Of a stretch of 18,309 nt of DNA, positions 6,346 through 14,845 are shown piece by piece. Every line of letters starts with the position of its first letter. Position 1 is the stretch's first letter. The translations under genes and the position numbers were made by a program. Origin of the DNA: an uncultured Actinomyces sp. (GTDB lineage: Bacteria > Actinomycetota > Actinomycetes > Actinomycetales > Actinomycetaceae); assembly GCA_937926195.1 (NCBI GenBank), contig CALEXZ010000002.1, positions 1-18,309 of the forward strand, written 5' to 3'. Under the pieces are notes generated by a model, which saw nothing but the letters and a program-made list of their open reading frames with translations, made no database searches and was not told where the DNA came from.

Positions 6346-9060
6346 ATGCGCACCTCCGAGATCCGCACTCGCTGGCTCGACTTCTTCGCCGCGAACGGTC
6401 ACGAGATCCGCCCCTCGGTGTCCCTCGTCTCCCCGGAGCCCTCGATCCTGTTCACCGTCGCCGGGATGGTCCCCTTCATCCCCTACATCCTGGGCACGGA
6501 GGAGGCTCCCTGGCCGACCGCCGCCAGCGTGCAGAAGTGCATCCGCACCAACGACATCGACAACGTCGGACGCACCACCCGGCACGGCACCTTCTTCCAG
6601 ATGAACGGCAACTTCTCCTTCGGGGACTACTTCAAGGAGGGTGCCATCCAGTACGCCTGGGACCTGCTCACCGGTCCCCAGAGCGAGGGCCGCTACGGCC
6701 TGGACGGCGACCGCCTGTGGATGACGATCTGGGAGAAGGACGAGGTCTCCTGGGACTACCTCACCCGCACCGTCGGCGTCGACCCCTCCCACGTCCAGAA
6801 GCTCCCCTTCGAGGAGATCTCCTGGTCCACCGGCCAGCCCGGCCCCGCCGGCTCCTGCTGCGAGATCCACTACGACCGCGGCCCCGCCTACGGGCCCGAC
6901 GGCGGCCCCCTCGCCGACACCCAGGGCGACCGCTTCCTGGAGATCTGGAACCTCGTCTTCGACGAGTTCATCCGCGGCGAGGGCGAGGGCCACAGCTTCG
7001 AGCTCGTCGGCACGCTCGAGCACACCGCCATCGACACCGGCTCCGGTCTGGAGCGCCTGGCCTTCCTCCTGCAGGACAAGCCCAACATGTACGAGATCGA
7101 CGAGGTCTACCCCGTCATCGCCGCCGCCGAGGCCATGAGCGGCAAGACCTACGGGCGCGGCGCGGCCGGGCCCTCGGCCGGCGTCGCCTACGAGAACGAC
7201 GTGCGCATGCGCGTCGTCGCCGACCACGTGCGCTCGGCCCTCATGCTCATCGGCGACGGCGTGCGCCCCGGCAACGACGGGCGCGGCTACGTCCTGCGCC
7301 GCCTCATCCGCCGCGCTGTGCGCTCCATGCGCCTGCTGGGTGTCGAGGACGCCGCGCTGCCCACCCTCCTGACCGCCTCCAAGGACGTCATGACGCTGTC
7401 CTACCCCGAGGTCGACGAGCGCTGGCAGCAGATCTCCGAGGTCGCCTACGCCGAGGAGGACGCCTTCCGCCGCACCCTGAGCGCGGGCACGACGATCCTG
7501 GACACCGCGGTCACCCGCGCCAAGAAGGAGGCCGCCGCCACCGGCACCAAGGCGGTCGTGCCCGGATCGGTCGCCTTCGAGCTGCACGACACCTCGGGCT
7601 TCCCCATCGACCTCACCCTGGAGATGGCCGCCGAGCAGGGGGTCGCCGTCGACGAGGCCGCCTTCCGCGCCCTCATGACCGAGCAGAAGGAGCGTGCCCG
7701 CGCCGACGCCCGCGCCAAGAAGACCGGGCACGCGGACGTGCGCGCCTACCACGAGCTGGAGAAGGCCATGGGCGGCGGCTCGACCTTCCTGGGCTACACG
7801 GACGCGGCGGCCGACGCCGTCGTCACCGGCCTGCTGGTGGACGGCGTGCCCCAGCCGGCGGCCACCGCCCCCGCCGAGGTCGAGGTCGTCCTCGACCGCA
7901 CCCCCTTCTACGCCGAGATGGGCGGCCAGCTCGCCGACCACGGCACCATCCGCCTGGCCGACGGCGGTGTCGTCGAGGTCGGTGACGTCCAGGCACCCAT
8001 CAAGGGCCTGAGCGTGCACCGCGGCACCCTCACCGAGGGCACCATCGCCGTGGGGGAGAAGGCCTACGCCGAGATCGACACCGTCCGGCGCCTGGCCATC
8101 GCCCGCGCCCACACCGCCACCCACATGGTCTACGCGGGCCTGCGCCGCATCGTCAACGAGCACGCCGACCAGGCCGGCAGCGAGAACTCGCCCTCGCGCC
8201 TGCGCTTCGACTTCCGTCACGGCTCCGCACTCAGCGGCACCCAGATGACCGACATCGAGGAGCTCGTCAACGCGACGCTGGCCGAGGACCTGGCGGTGCG
8301 CACCGACGTCATGAGCCTGGACGAGGCCCGTGCCCTGGGCGCCATCGCCCTCTTCGGTGAGAAGTACGGCCAGCAGGTGCGCGTGGTCACCATCGGCGAG
8401 GACTTCGACCGCGAGCTGTGCGGCGGCACCCACGTGTCCACCACCGGGCGCATCGGACGCATCGCCCTGCTGGGCGAGTCCTCCATCGGCTCGGGAGTGC
8501 GGCGCATCGACGCCCTCGTCGGCGACGGCGCCTACGGCTTCCAGGCCAAGGAGCACGCCCTCGTCTCCCAGCTGTCCAGCCTCGTGGGCGCACGCGCCGA
8601 GGACCTGCCCGAGCGCGTCGCCACCCTCATGGCCCGCCTGAAGGAGGCCGAGAAGAAGGTCGCCCAGGCCGAGCAGGCCGCCATGGTCGCCAAGGCCGCC
8701 GAGGTCGTCGGCGGTGTCACGCGTGTCGGCGGCTACCGCCTGGCCGCCGCCGAGCTGGGCGCCGTCGGCTCCGGCGACGCCCTGCGCAGCCTCGCCCTCG
8801 ACGTGCGCGAGCGCCTCGGCGAGGCCGAGCCGACCGTCGTCGTGGCCGTCGGCGTCGTCGACGAGCGCCCGCTCGTCGTCATCGCCACCAACCAGCAGGC
8901 CCGGGACACCGGAGCCAAAGCCGGAGCCCTCGTCAAGGCCGCTGCCGCCGCCCTGGGCGGTGGTGGCGGCGGGCGCCCCGACCTCGCCCAGGGCGGCGGC
9001 CAGGACGCCAGCCGGGTGCCCGAGGCCCTGGCGGCCGTCACCCAGGCGCTCAGCGCGTGA
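6346..9060 (+). CDS. alaS: Alanyl-tRNA synthetase
   Basis: The 904-residue class II synthetase charges tRNA-Ala in the cytoplasm and is full length. The aminoacylation core holds motif 2 in RTTRHGTFFQMNGNFSFGDY (76-95) and motif 3 in GSGLERLAF (232-240). The editing domain carries the four expected metal ligands: H589 and H593 in HTATH, and C692 and H696 in CGGTH. It is followed by a probable coiled-coil (about 755-785) and the C-Ala (DHHA1-type) domain with the glycine-rich GGGGGGRPDLAQGGGQD (871-887). All residues needed for charging and for hydrolysis of mischarged tRNA appear present. The ATG at 6346 follows AGGAG (6329-6333) at a rather long 12-nt spacing and gives the standard N-terminus MRTSEIRTRWLDFF. 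The gene opens a tight run: ruvX begins 14 nt after its stop. Confidence 0.98.
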   Translation: MRTSEIRTRWLDFFAANGHEIRPSVSLVSPEPSILFTVAGMVPFIPYILGTEEAPWPTAASVQKCIRTNDIDNVGRTTRHGTFFQMNGNFSFGDYFKEGAIQYAWDLLTGPQSEGRYGLDGDRLWMTIWEKDEVSWDYLTRTVGVDPSHVQKLPFEEISWSTGQPGPAGSCCEIHYDRGPAYGPDGGPLADTQGDRFLEIWNLVFDEFIRGEGEGHSFELVGTLEHTAIDTGSGLERLAFLLQDKPNMYEIDEVYPVIAAAEAMSGKTYGRGAAGPSAGVAYENDVRMRVVADHVRSALMLIGDGVRPGNDGRGYVLRRLIRRAVRSMRLLGVEDAALPTLLTASKDVMTLSYPEVDERWQQISEVAYAEEDAFRRTLSAGTTILDTAVTRAKKEAAATGTKAVVPGSVAFELHDTSGFPIDLTLEMAAEQGVAVDEAAFRALMTEQKERARADARAKKTGHADVRAYHELEKAMGGGSTFLGYTDAAADAVVTGLLVDGVPQPAATAPAEVEVVLDRTPFYAEMGGQLADHGTIRLADGGVVEVGDVQAPIKGLSVHRGTLTEGTIAVGEKAYAEIDTVRRLAIARAHTATHMVYAGLRRIVNEHADQAGSENSPSRLRFDFRHGSALSGTQMTDIEELVNATLAEDLAVRTDVMSLDEARALGAIALFGEKYGQQVRVVTIGEDFDRELCGGTHVSTTGRIGRIALLGESSIGSGVRRIDALVGDGAYGFQAKEHALVSQLSSLVGARAEDLPERVATLMARLKEAEKKVAQAEQAAMVAKAAEVVGGVTRVGGYRLAAAELGAVGSGDALRSLALDVRERLGEAEPTVVVAVGVVDERPLVVIATNQQARDTGAKAGALVKAAAAALGGGGGGRPDLAQGGGQDASRVPEALAAVTQALSA

Positions 9061-9074
9061 TCCGGTAGCACGCC

Positions 9075-9551
9075 GTGCGCCCCGGAGCCAGGCTCGCCTT
9101 CGATGTCGGCAAGGCCCGCGTCGGCGTCGCCCGCTGTGACGCCGACGCGATCCTCGCCGTGCCCGTGCGCACCCTGCGTCGTGACCGCTACGGTGCCGAC
9201 CTCGACGAGGCCGCCGACCTCGTCGAGGAGCACGCGGCCATCGAGGTCGTCGTCGGGCTGCCGCGCCACATGGGGGGAGGCTCGTCCTCCTCCACCAAGG
9301 ACGCGCGGCGCTGGGCCCGCCGGCTCGGCGAGCTCATCGCCCCCGTGCCCGTGCGGCTGGTCGACGAGCGGCTCACCACCGTCACCGCGCAGCAGGCGCT
9401 GCACGAGTCAGGACTCCGGGCGAGGCAGTTCCGCCAGGTCGTCGACCAGGCCTCCGCCGTCGTCATCCTCGAGCACGCGCTCGAGACCGAGCGCAGGACC
9501 GGCGCGCCCGCGGGAGAGCCGGTCGCCCCGACGCAGGGAGGACGGCTGTGA
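9075..9551 (+). CDS. ruvX: RuvX/YqgF-family Holliday junction resolvase-like nuclease
   Basis: This 158-residue RNase H-fold protein belongs to the YqgF/RuvX family, linked in other bacteria to 16S rRNA 5'-end processing and to Holliday junction resolution. The likely catalytic acidic residues are in place: D10 in FDVGKARVGVA, E98 in VDERLTT, and D124 in DQASAVVILE. GLPRHMGGGSSSS (61-73) is the usual G-L-P loop. The GTG at 9075 lies 14 nt after the alaS stop without a strong Shine-Dalgarno, so translation is probably coupled to alaS. The end overlaps mltG by 4 nt (GTGA). Position after alaS is the conserved actinobacterial arrangement. Confidence 0.95.
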   Translation: MRPGARLAFDVGKARVGVARCDADAILAVPVRTLRRDRYGADLDEAADLVEEHAAIEVVVGLPRHMGGGSSSSTKDARRWARRLGELIAPVPVRLVDERLTTVTAQQALHESGLRARQFRQVVDQASAVVILEHALETERRTGAPAGEPVAPTQGGRL

Positions 9552-10729
9552 GCCAGGACCAGGACCTCAACGGTGAGCGCGCCGCAGAGCCGACAGGAGC
9601 CGACCCGGTCGCCTCGCGCCGCGCCCGCACGAGCCGTCGCCGGGCACGAGGCTGGCGGCGCACCCTGGTGAGCACCCTGCTCGTCCTCGTGCTCGTCGCC
9701 GGGCTCGGTTTCGTCGCCGTCAAGGCCGTGCGCTACGTGCAGCAGGTCCTGGCCTCCCAGTCGTCGGTGTCGGACTACACGGGTGCCGGGGAGGGCAGCG
9801 TCGTCGTCACCATCCCCGCGGGAGCCTCCGGAGGTGAGATCGCGCAGATCCTCCACGACGCGGGTGTCGTCGCGTCGACGGGCGCCTTCATGAACGCCTA
9901 CGCGGCCAACGCCAGGGCCGCCCGCATCCAGGCCGGCACCTACACGCTGCGCCTGCGCATGTCGGCCGCCAACGCCGTCGCCGCCCTGCTCGACCCCGCC
10001 TCGCGCGCGGAGCACACCCTGACCATCCCCGATGGCTACACCCGCGACCAGGTCAGGGAGCGTCTCATGAGCGTCGGGGGCTTCACCGAGGAGGAGGTCG
10101 AGGCCGCCTTCGCCGACGCCGCGGCCATCGGCCTGCCTGAGGCCGCCGGCGGCCAGGTCGAGGGCTGGCTGGCCCCCTCCACCTACGACATCGCCGAGCA
10201 GGCCACCGCCACCGACGTCGTCGCCTCCATGGTCTCGCTCACCCGCACGCGCCTGGCACGCCTGGGGGTGGCCGAGTCCGACTACCAGCAGGTGCTCACC
10301 AAGGCCTCCATCGTCGAGCACGAGGTCGCCTCCGCCACCTACTACGGGCAGGTCGCCAGGGTCATCGAGAACCGCCTGGCCGACACCGGCGGCGAGGCCG
10401 GCGGACGCCTGCAGATGGACTCCACCGTGCTCTACGGCCTGGGCCGCACCGGCGGCATCCCCAGCGCGGAGGAGGTCCTCGACGCCGCCAACCCCTACAA
10501 CACCTACCAGTTCGCCGGACTGCCTCCCACCCCCATCGGCAGCCCGGGCGAGGCCGCCATCTCCGCGGTGCTCAACCCGCCCCAGGGTAGCTGGCTGTAC
10601 TTCGTCACCGTCGACCTGGAGACGGGCGAGACCCTCTTCGCCTCCACCCACGCCGAGCAGCAGGCCAACACCGAGCGGCTGACGGCCTACTGCGAGGAGC
10701 ACAAGGACCTGTGCTCCTCCGGGTCATGA
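9548..10729 (+). CDS. mltG: Endolytic murein transglycosylase MltG (YceG-like)
   Basis: MltG is a membrane-anchored lytic transglycosylase that cuts nascent peptidoglycan strands and is thought to set glycan length. The 393-residue product has a basic, disordered cytoplasmic N-terminus (1-39, Arg-rich), one membrane helix at about 40-60, a LysM-like region around 84-160, and the YceG catalytic domain. Typical motifs are EGWLAPSTYDI (205-215), KASIVEHEV (252-260, with E257 as probable catalytic glutamate), RLQMDSTVLYGLG (287-299) and NPYNTYQFAGLPPTPIGSPG (315-334). The GTG start overlaps the ruvX stop (GTGA), and the end overlaps aroE (ATGA), so translation is likely coupled through the run. 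The extracytoplasmic part holds no cysteines except two close to the C-terminus (382 and 389). Confidence 0.95.
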   Translation: MSQDQDLNGERAAEPTGADPVASRRARTSRRRARGWRRTLVSTLLVLVLVAGLGFVAVKAVRYVQQVLASQSSVSDYTGAGEGSVVVTIPAGASGGEIAQILHDAGVVASTGAFMNAYAANARAARIQAGTYTLRLRMSAANAVAALLDPASRAEHTLTIPDGYTRDQVRERLMSVGGFTEEEVEAAFADAAAIGLPEAAGGQVEGWLAPSTYDIAEQATATDVVASMVSLTRTRLARLGVAESDYQQVLTKASIVEHEVASATYYGQVARVIENRLADTGGEAGGRLQMDSTVLYGLGRTGGIPSAEEVLDAANPYNTYQFAGLPPTPIGSPGEAAISAVLNPPQGSWLYFVTVDLETGETLFASTHAEQQANTERLTAYCEEHKDLCSSGS

Positions 10730-11637
10730 GCGCGCGTCGGCGGGCCGCCGTCATCGGCGACCCCGTCCGCCACTCGCTGTCGCCGGTGCTGCACCGGGCG
10801 GCCTACGCGGCGCTCGCTCTGGACGACTGGCGCTACGACCGCCTGGAGACCAGTGCCCAGCAGCTGCGGCCCCTGCTGGCCGAGCTGGCCGCACCCGCCG
10901 GTCCCGGTCCCGTCTGGGCGGGGCTGAGCGTGACCATGCCCCACAAGCAGACGGTGCTGGCGCTGCTGGACGCCGTCGACCCGCTGGCGCGGACGGTGGG
11001 CGCCGCCAACACCGTCGTCGCCCAGCGCTGCGGGACGGGCCCCGCCCTGCTCACCGGTTTCAACACCGACGTCGCCGGCATCGTCGGCGCCGTCCGTGAG
11101 GTCACGGGCCGCCGTCTCGCCCCCGGGGCCGAGCCGGTGGGGGCGACGGCCCTCGTCCTGGGCTCGGGCGCCACGGCCTGCTCGGCACTGGCGGCCCTGA
11201 CCGAGCTGGGGGCGGGCCGTATCGTCGTGGCGGCACGCAACCACGCCGGGCCTGGGCGTGCCCTGGCTGCCGCGCACCGCATGGGCCTGGCCATCGAGAC
11301 CGTCACCTGGCGCCCCGACGAGGAGGCCTCCGACGCCGCCCTCGCCCGGGCCCTGGCGGAGGCGGACATCGTCGTCTCCACCCTGCCCGGTCGCGTGCCC
11401 GACGCACTCGCACCTCGTGTCACCCGGGTGCGCCCGGGCGCACCCCTGCTGGACGTCACCTACGACCCCTGGCCGACGGCGCTGGCCGCCGCCTGGCAGC
11501 AGGCGGGCGGTCTCATCGTGCCCGGCTGGCTCATGCTCCTGCACCAGGCCGTGCCGCAGGTGCGTCTCATGACCGGGATGACCCCGGACATCGAGGCCCT
11601 GCGCGCCGCCCTCCGTCAGGCCCTGGACCGGCGCTGA
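10726..11637 (+). CDS. aroE: Shikimate dehydrogenase
   Basis: The 303-residue enzyme reduces 3-dehydroshikimate to shikimate with NADPH, step 4 of the chorismate pathway. The shikimate-binding SLSP is at 17-20, the catalytic lysine is K74 in VTMPHK, and the partner aspartate is D115 in FNTD. NTVV follows at 96-99. The dinucleotide-binding turn is GSGATA (147-152), and LLHQA (271-275) is the usual C-terminal substrate-side motif. I chose the ATG at 10726, which overlaps the mltG stop as ATGA and precedes the conserved RAAVIGDPVRHSLSP. A GTG at 10711 in frame would add five residues. It ends the alaS run; a 201-nt spacer follows before aroC. Confidence 0.95.
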   Translation: MSARRRAAVIGDPVRHSLSPVLHRAAYAALALDDWRYDRLETSAQQLRPLLAELAAPAGPGPVWAGLSVTMPHKQTVLALLDAVDPLARTVGAANTVVAQRCGTGPALLTGFNTDVAGIVGAVREVTGRRLAPGAEPVGATALVLGSGATACSALAALTELGAGRIVVAARNHAGPGRALAAAHRMGLAIETVTWRPDEEASDAALARALAEADIVVSTLPGRVPDALAPRVTRVRPGAPLLDVTYDPWPTALAAAWQQAGGLIVPGWLMLLHQAVPQVRLMTGMTPDIEALRAALRQALDRR

Positions 11638-11838
11638 CGCCGGGCCGGGGCCGTCCACAGACAGCACGGCGACGGCACGCAGGCATTGGTGAGACGGTGC
11701 CGAGACCGGGCCCAGGCCGTGCTGAGGGACCGCCCAGGAAACGATGGAGCGGCACCGGGCGGTACCGGCCCTCGCTTCGGCCGGTTTCAGCCCGCAGCAC
11801 CCGTCCTGTTCGCCACGGCGTGTGGGATGATCGAGGGC
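11638..11838 (+). other. aroE-aroC spacer with nested inverted repeats
   Basis: This spacer has no convincing gene. CAGCACGGC (11662-11670) is exactly complementary to GCCGTGCTG (11716-11724), and inside it CGGCAC (11673-11678) is complementary to GTGCCG (11697-11702). Together they could form a two-part stem in RNA. Near the aroC end, GATGAT (11826-11831) lies 7 nt before the ATG at 11839 and could be a weak -10 for a leaderless aroC transcript. The structure could be regulatory or chance in GC-rich DNA. Confidence 0.4.
11764..11785 (+). terminator. Possible terminator hairpin between aroE and aroC
   Basis: ACCGGCC (11764-11770) and GGCCGGT (11779-11785) form a 7-bp stem with an 8-nt loop, followed by a short TTC. 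It would separate the alaS-aroE run from the aroC run. The stem is modest and there is no real T-tract. Confidence 0.35.
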
Positions 11839-13059
11839 ATGCTGCGATGGATGACCGCCGGTGAGTCCCACGGGGAGGCCCTGACGGCCGTCATCGAGGG
11901 CGTGCCCGCGGGCGTGCGGATCACGAGCGACGACGTCCGCGCCGCCCTGGCCCGTCGGCGCCTGGGCCACGGGCGCGGTGCCCGCCAGGCCTTCGAGCAG
12001 GACGAGCTCACCATCCTGGGGGGTGTGCGCCACGGATGCACCATCGGCAGCCCGGTGGCCATGAGGATCGGCAACTCCGAGTGGCCCAAGTGGTCGGTGG
12101 TCATGAGCGCGGACCCCGTCGACCCGGCGGCGCTGCTCGTCGACGCCGGAACCGGTGACGAGCGCGAAATCGCCCGCAACCGCCCGCTCACCCGCTCGCG
12201 CCCGGGCCACGCGGACCTGCCCGGTGTGCTCAAGTACGACCTGCCCGACGCCCGGCCCGTCCTGGAGCGGGCCTCCGCCCGGGAGACCGCCGCAAGAGTC
12301 GCCCTCGGAGCGGTGGCCGCCGCCCTGCTCGAGCAGGTCGCGGGCATCCGGCTCGTCAGCCACGTCGTGCGGGTGGGTGACGTCGCCCTGCCCGACGACG
12401 CCGCCCGGCCCGGCCCGCAGGACGAGCAGCGCCTGTCCGCCGATCCCGTGCGCTGCACCGACCCGGCCGTCAGCGCCGCGATGGTCGAGCACATCGACGC
12501 CGCCCGAAAGGAGGGCGACACCCTCGGCGGTGTCGTCGAGGTCATCGCCACCGGGGTCCCCATCGGCCTGGGCACGCACGTGGAGGCCACGCGCCGCCTG
12601 GATGCGCGCCTGGCCGCTGCCGTCATGGGCATCCAGGCCGTCAAGGGCGTCGAGATCGGAGACGGCTTCGCGCAGGCCGCCCACCGCGGCTCGCAGGCCC
12701 ACGACGAGATCCTCTCGGTCACCGCCGGCCGCGTCGAGCGCGCCAGCAACCGGGCGGGCGGCATCGAGGGCGGCATCTCCAACGGCTCGCCGGTCGTCGT
12801 GCGCGCCGCCTTCAAGCCGATCTCCACGGTCCCGCGCGCCCTGCGCACGGTCGACCTCGCCACCGGGCAGGAGGCCACCGGCCTGCACCAGCGCTCGGAC
12901 ACGACCGCCGTCGTGCCCGGGGCCGTCATCACCGAGGCCATGGTCGCGCTCGTGCTCGCCGACGCCCTCCTGGACAAGACCGGCGGAGACAGCGTCGGGG
13001 AGTGCCGACGCAACCTTGAGACCTACCTGGCGCGTATCGCTGAACGGACCCAGTGGTGA
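11839..13059 (+). CDS. aroC: Chorismate synthase
   Basis: The 406-residue enzyme converts 5-enolpyruvylshikimate-3-phosphate to chorismate with reduced FMN, the last step of the shared aromatic pathway. The N-terminus MLRWMTAGESHGEAL is the family signature. MRIGNSEWPKW, RSRPGHADLPG, RASARETAARVA, GIEGGISNGSPVVVRAAFKP and RSDTTAVVP all occur in normal order, covering the FMN- and substrate-binding residues. Length is typical. An in-frame ATG lies four codons upstream at 11827; 11839 is preferred because the family usually starts at MLRW. No Shine-Dalgarno is suitably spaced before 11839, which fits a leaderless start. aroK-aroB follows after 13 nt, so the genes are co-transcribed. Confidence 0.97.
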   Translation: MLRWMTAGESHGEALTAVIEGVPAGVRITSDDVRAALARRRLGHGRGARQAFEQDELTILGGVRHGCTIGSPVAMRIGNSEWPKWSVVMSADPVDPAALLVDAGTGDEREIARNRPLTRSRPGHADLPGVLKYDLPDARPVLERASARETAARVALGAVAAALLEQVAGIRLVSHVVRVGDVALPDDAARPGPQDEQRLSADPVRCTDPAVSAAMVEHIDAARKEGDTLGGVVEVIATGVPIGLGTHVEATRRLDARLAAAVMGIQAVKGVEIGDGFAQAAHRGSQAHDEILSVTAGRVERASNRAGGIEGGISNGSPVVVRAAFKPISTVPRALRTVDLATGQEATGLHQRSDTTAVVPGAVITEAMVALVLADALLDKTGGDSVGECRRNLETYLARIAERTQW

Positions 13060-13072
13060 GGAGAGACAACAC

Positions 13073-14845
13073 ATGAGCACCTTGCGTCGCCCGTCGGCCG
13101 CCTACGCCGACAGCCTGCCGATCATCCTCGTCGGCCTGCCCGGAGCGGGTAAGACGACCGTCGCCCGTCTGCTGGCCCGCGAGCTCGGGGTGGGCTCGGT
13201 CGACCTCGACGCCGAGGTCCGCCGTCGTGCCCGCATGAAGGTCCCCCAGATCTTCGAGGCCGAGGGGGAGGAGGGCTTCCGCGACAGGGAGACCGCTGCG
13301 CTGCGCTGGATCCTCAGCGGCCAGGGAGTGCCTCCCAGCGTCATCTCCCTGGGCGGCGGGGCGGTGCTGCGCCCCGACAACCGCGAGCTGCTCGCCGGCC
13401 ACACGGTGGTGCACCTGCGCGTGGCGCCCGCCACCGCCGCCGCCCGGGTCGGCGACGGCGGCGGACGCCCCCTCCTCGCCGGGCCGCAGGCGGCCAGGAG
13501 CCGCGACGTCGGTGACGACAGTGACCGCGTCGGCTCCCTCGACGCCGTACACGCCCGGATCGAGCGCCTCGCCGCCGAGCGCTCAGCACTGTACGAGCAC
13601 GTCGCCTCCCTCACCGTCGAGGCCGACAAGCTCTCCCCGGAGGCCGTCACCGCCGAGATCCTCCGGCTCCTCAACCACCACCCGGTGGCCATGCCCGGCC
13701 TGCCCGTCGCCGTGCCGAGCCTTCCGGCGCCCGACGCCGACGGCCGGGTGACGCTCAAGGTCTCCGCCACCCGGCCCTACAAGGTCGTCATCGGACGGGG
13801 CCTGTCCGAGGACGTCGTCGCGGCCGTCGCGGCCGCGCCTGGGCACGGCGCGGGCGGCGCCGCCATCGTCCACGCCGAGGTCCTCACCGAGCGCGCCCTC
13901 GCCCTGGAGGCGGCGCTGGGCGCCGCCGGGATCCGCGCCACCCGCATCGAGGTGCCCGGGGGAGAGGCCGCCAAGTGCACCGCCGTGCTCGACCGGGTCT
14001 GGGAGGCCCTGGGGTCCTTCCGCATGGGCCGCGACGGTTGCGTCGTCGCCCTGGGCGGAGGCGCCGTCACGGACCTGGCCGGCTTCGCCGCCGCCACCTG
14101 GCTGCGCGGGGTGAGCGTCGTCCAGGTCCCCACGACGCTGCTGGCGATGGTGGACGCGGCCGTCGGAGGCAAGACGGGCATCGACACCACCGCCGGCAAG
14201 AACCTCGTGGGCGCCTTCCACTCGCCCGCCGCCGTCGTGTGCGACTTGCAGACCCTGGAGACGCTGGGTGCCGAGGAGCTGCGCTCCGGGCTCGGCGAGG
14301 TCGTCAAGTGCGGCTTCATCGCCGACCCGGCCGTCCTCGACCTCGTGCTCTCCAGCGACCCGGCAGAGCTCGTGCGTCCGGACTCACCGGTCCTGGCCGA
14401 GCTCGTCGCGCGCTCCGTCGCCGTCAAGGCGACCGTCGTCGGCGAGGACCTCACCGAGGCCGGGCTGCGTGAGGTCCTCAACTACGGGCACACCTACGCC
14501 CACGCCGTCGAGACCGTCACCGGCTACAGCTGGCGCCACGGCGAGGCCGTCGCCCTGGGCTGCGTCTTCGCCGCCGAGGTCGCCTACTGCAGCGGACGCA
14601 TCAGCGCCGATCTGCTCGACGCCCACCGGCGTGCCTTCACCGCCGTCGGCCTGCCGATCACCTTCCCCGGGGGCGCCGGCCTCTACGAGGAGCTGCTGGA
14701 GGTCATGCGCCTGGACAAGAAGGTGAGGGCCGGGCGCATCCGCATGGTCCTCCTCGACGGTCTGGCCCGCCCTGTGCGGGGCGTCGAGCCCAAGGCGGGG
14801 GTGCTGCGCGCCGCCCACGCCGCGGTCGCGAGCGAGACCCCGTGA
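13073..14845 (+). CDS. aroKB: Bifunctional shikimate kinase / 3-dehydroquinate synthase
   Basis: One 590-residue reading frame carries two chorismate-pathway enzymes. The N-terminal shikimate kinase domain (about 15-202) has the P-loop GLPGAGKT (21-28), D44-L-D46, shikimate-binding R70, GGG (94-96), lid arginine R132 in GRPLLAG, and R170 in AERSALY. An insertion of about 16 residues follows the lid (141-156). A Pro-rich linker (about 203-226) leads to the 3-dehydroquinate synthase domain. That domain has the NAD-binding region ALGGGAVTDLAGFAAATWLRG (326 onward), VPTTLLAMVDAAVGGKTGI, and the zinc ligands E409, H473 and H489. Both active sites look intact, so the protein should catalyse steps 5 and 2. 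AGGAG (13059-13063) precedes the ATG at good spacing. The frame is continuous, so this is a true fusion and not two overlapping genes. Confidence 0.96.
   Translation: MSTLRRPSAAYADSLPIILVGLPGAGKTTVARLLARELGVGSVDLDAEVRRRARMKVPQIFEAEGEEGFRDRETAALRWILSGQGVPPSVISLGGGAVLRPDNRELLAGHTVVHLRVAPATAAARVGDGGGRPLLAGPQAARSRDVGDDSDRVGSLDAVHARIERLAAERSALYEHVASLTVEADKLSPEAVTAEILRLLNHHPVAMPGLPVAVPSLPAPDADGRVTLKVSATRPYKVVIGRGLSEDVVAAVAAAPGHGAGGAAIVHAEVLTERALALEAALGAAGIRATRIEVPGGEAAKCTAVLDRVWEALGSFRMGRDGCVVALGGGAVTDLAGFAAATWLRGVSVVQVPTTLLAMVDAAVGGKTGIDTTAGKNLVGAFHSPAAVVCDLQTLETLGAEELRSGLGEVVKCGFIADPAVLDLVLSSDPAELVRPDSPVLAELVARSVAVKATVVGEDLTEAGLREVLNYGHTYAHAVETVTGYSWRHGEAVALGCVFAAEVAYCSGRISADLLDAHRRAFTAVGLPITFPGGAGLYEELLEVMRLDKKVRAGRIRMVLLDGLARPVRGVEPKAGVLRAAHAAVASETP

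Noticed and set aside
6109..8556. An 815-codon open frame on the minus strand opposite alaS
   Set aside because: It is antisense to a fully conserved alanyl-tRNA synthetase and has a shadow composition (G, V, D, H, L). There is no motif and no promoter.
10687..13080. A 797-codon minus-strand frame opposite aroE and aroC
   Set aside because: Both plus-strand genes are unmistakable, and the minus frame shows only biased composition.
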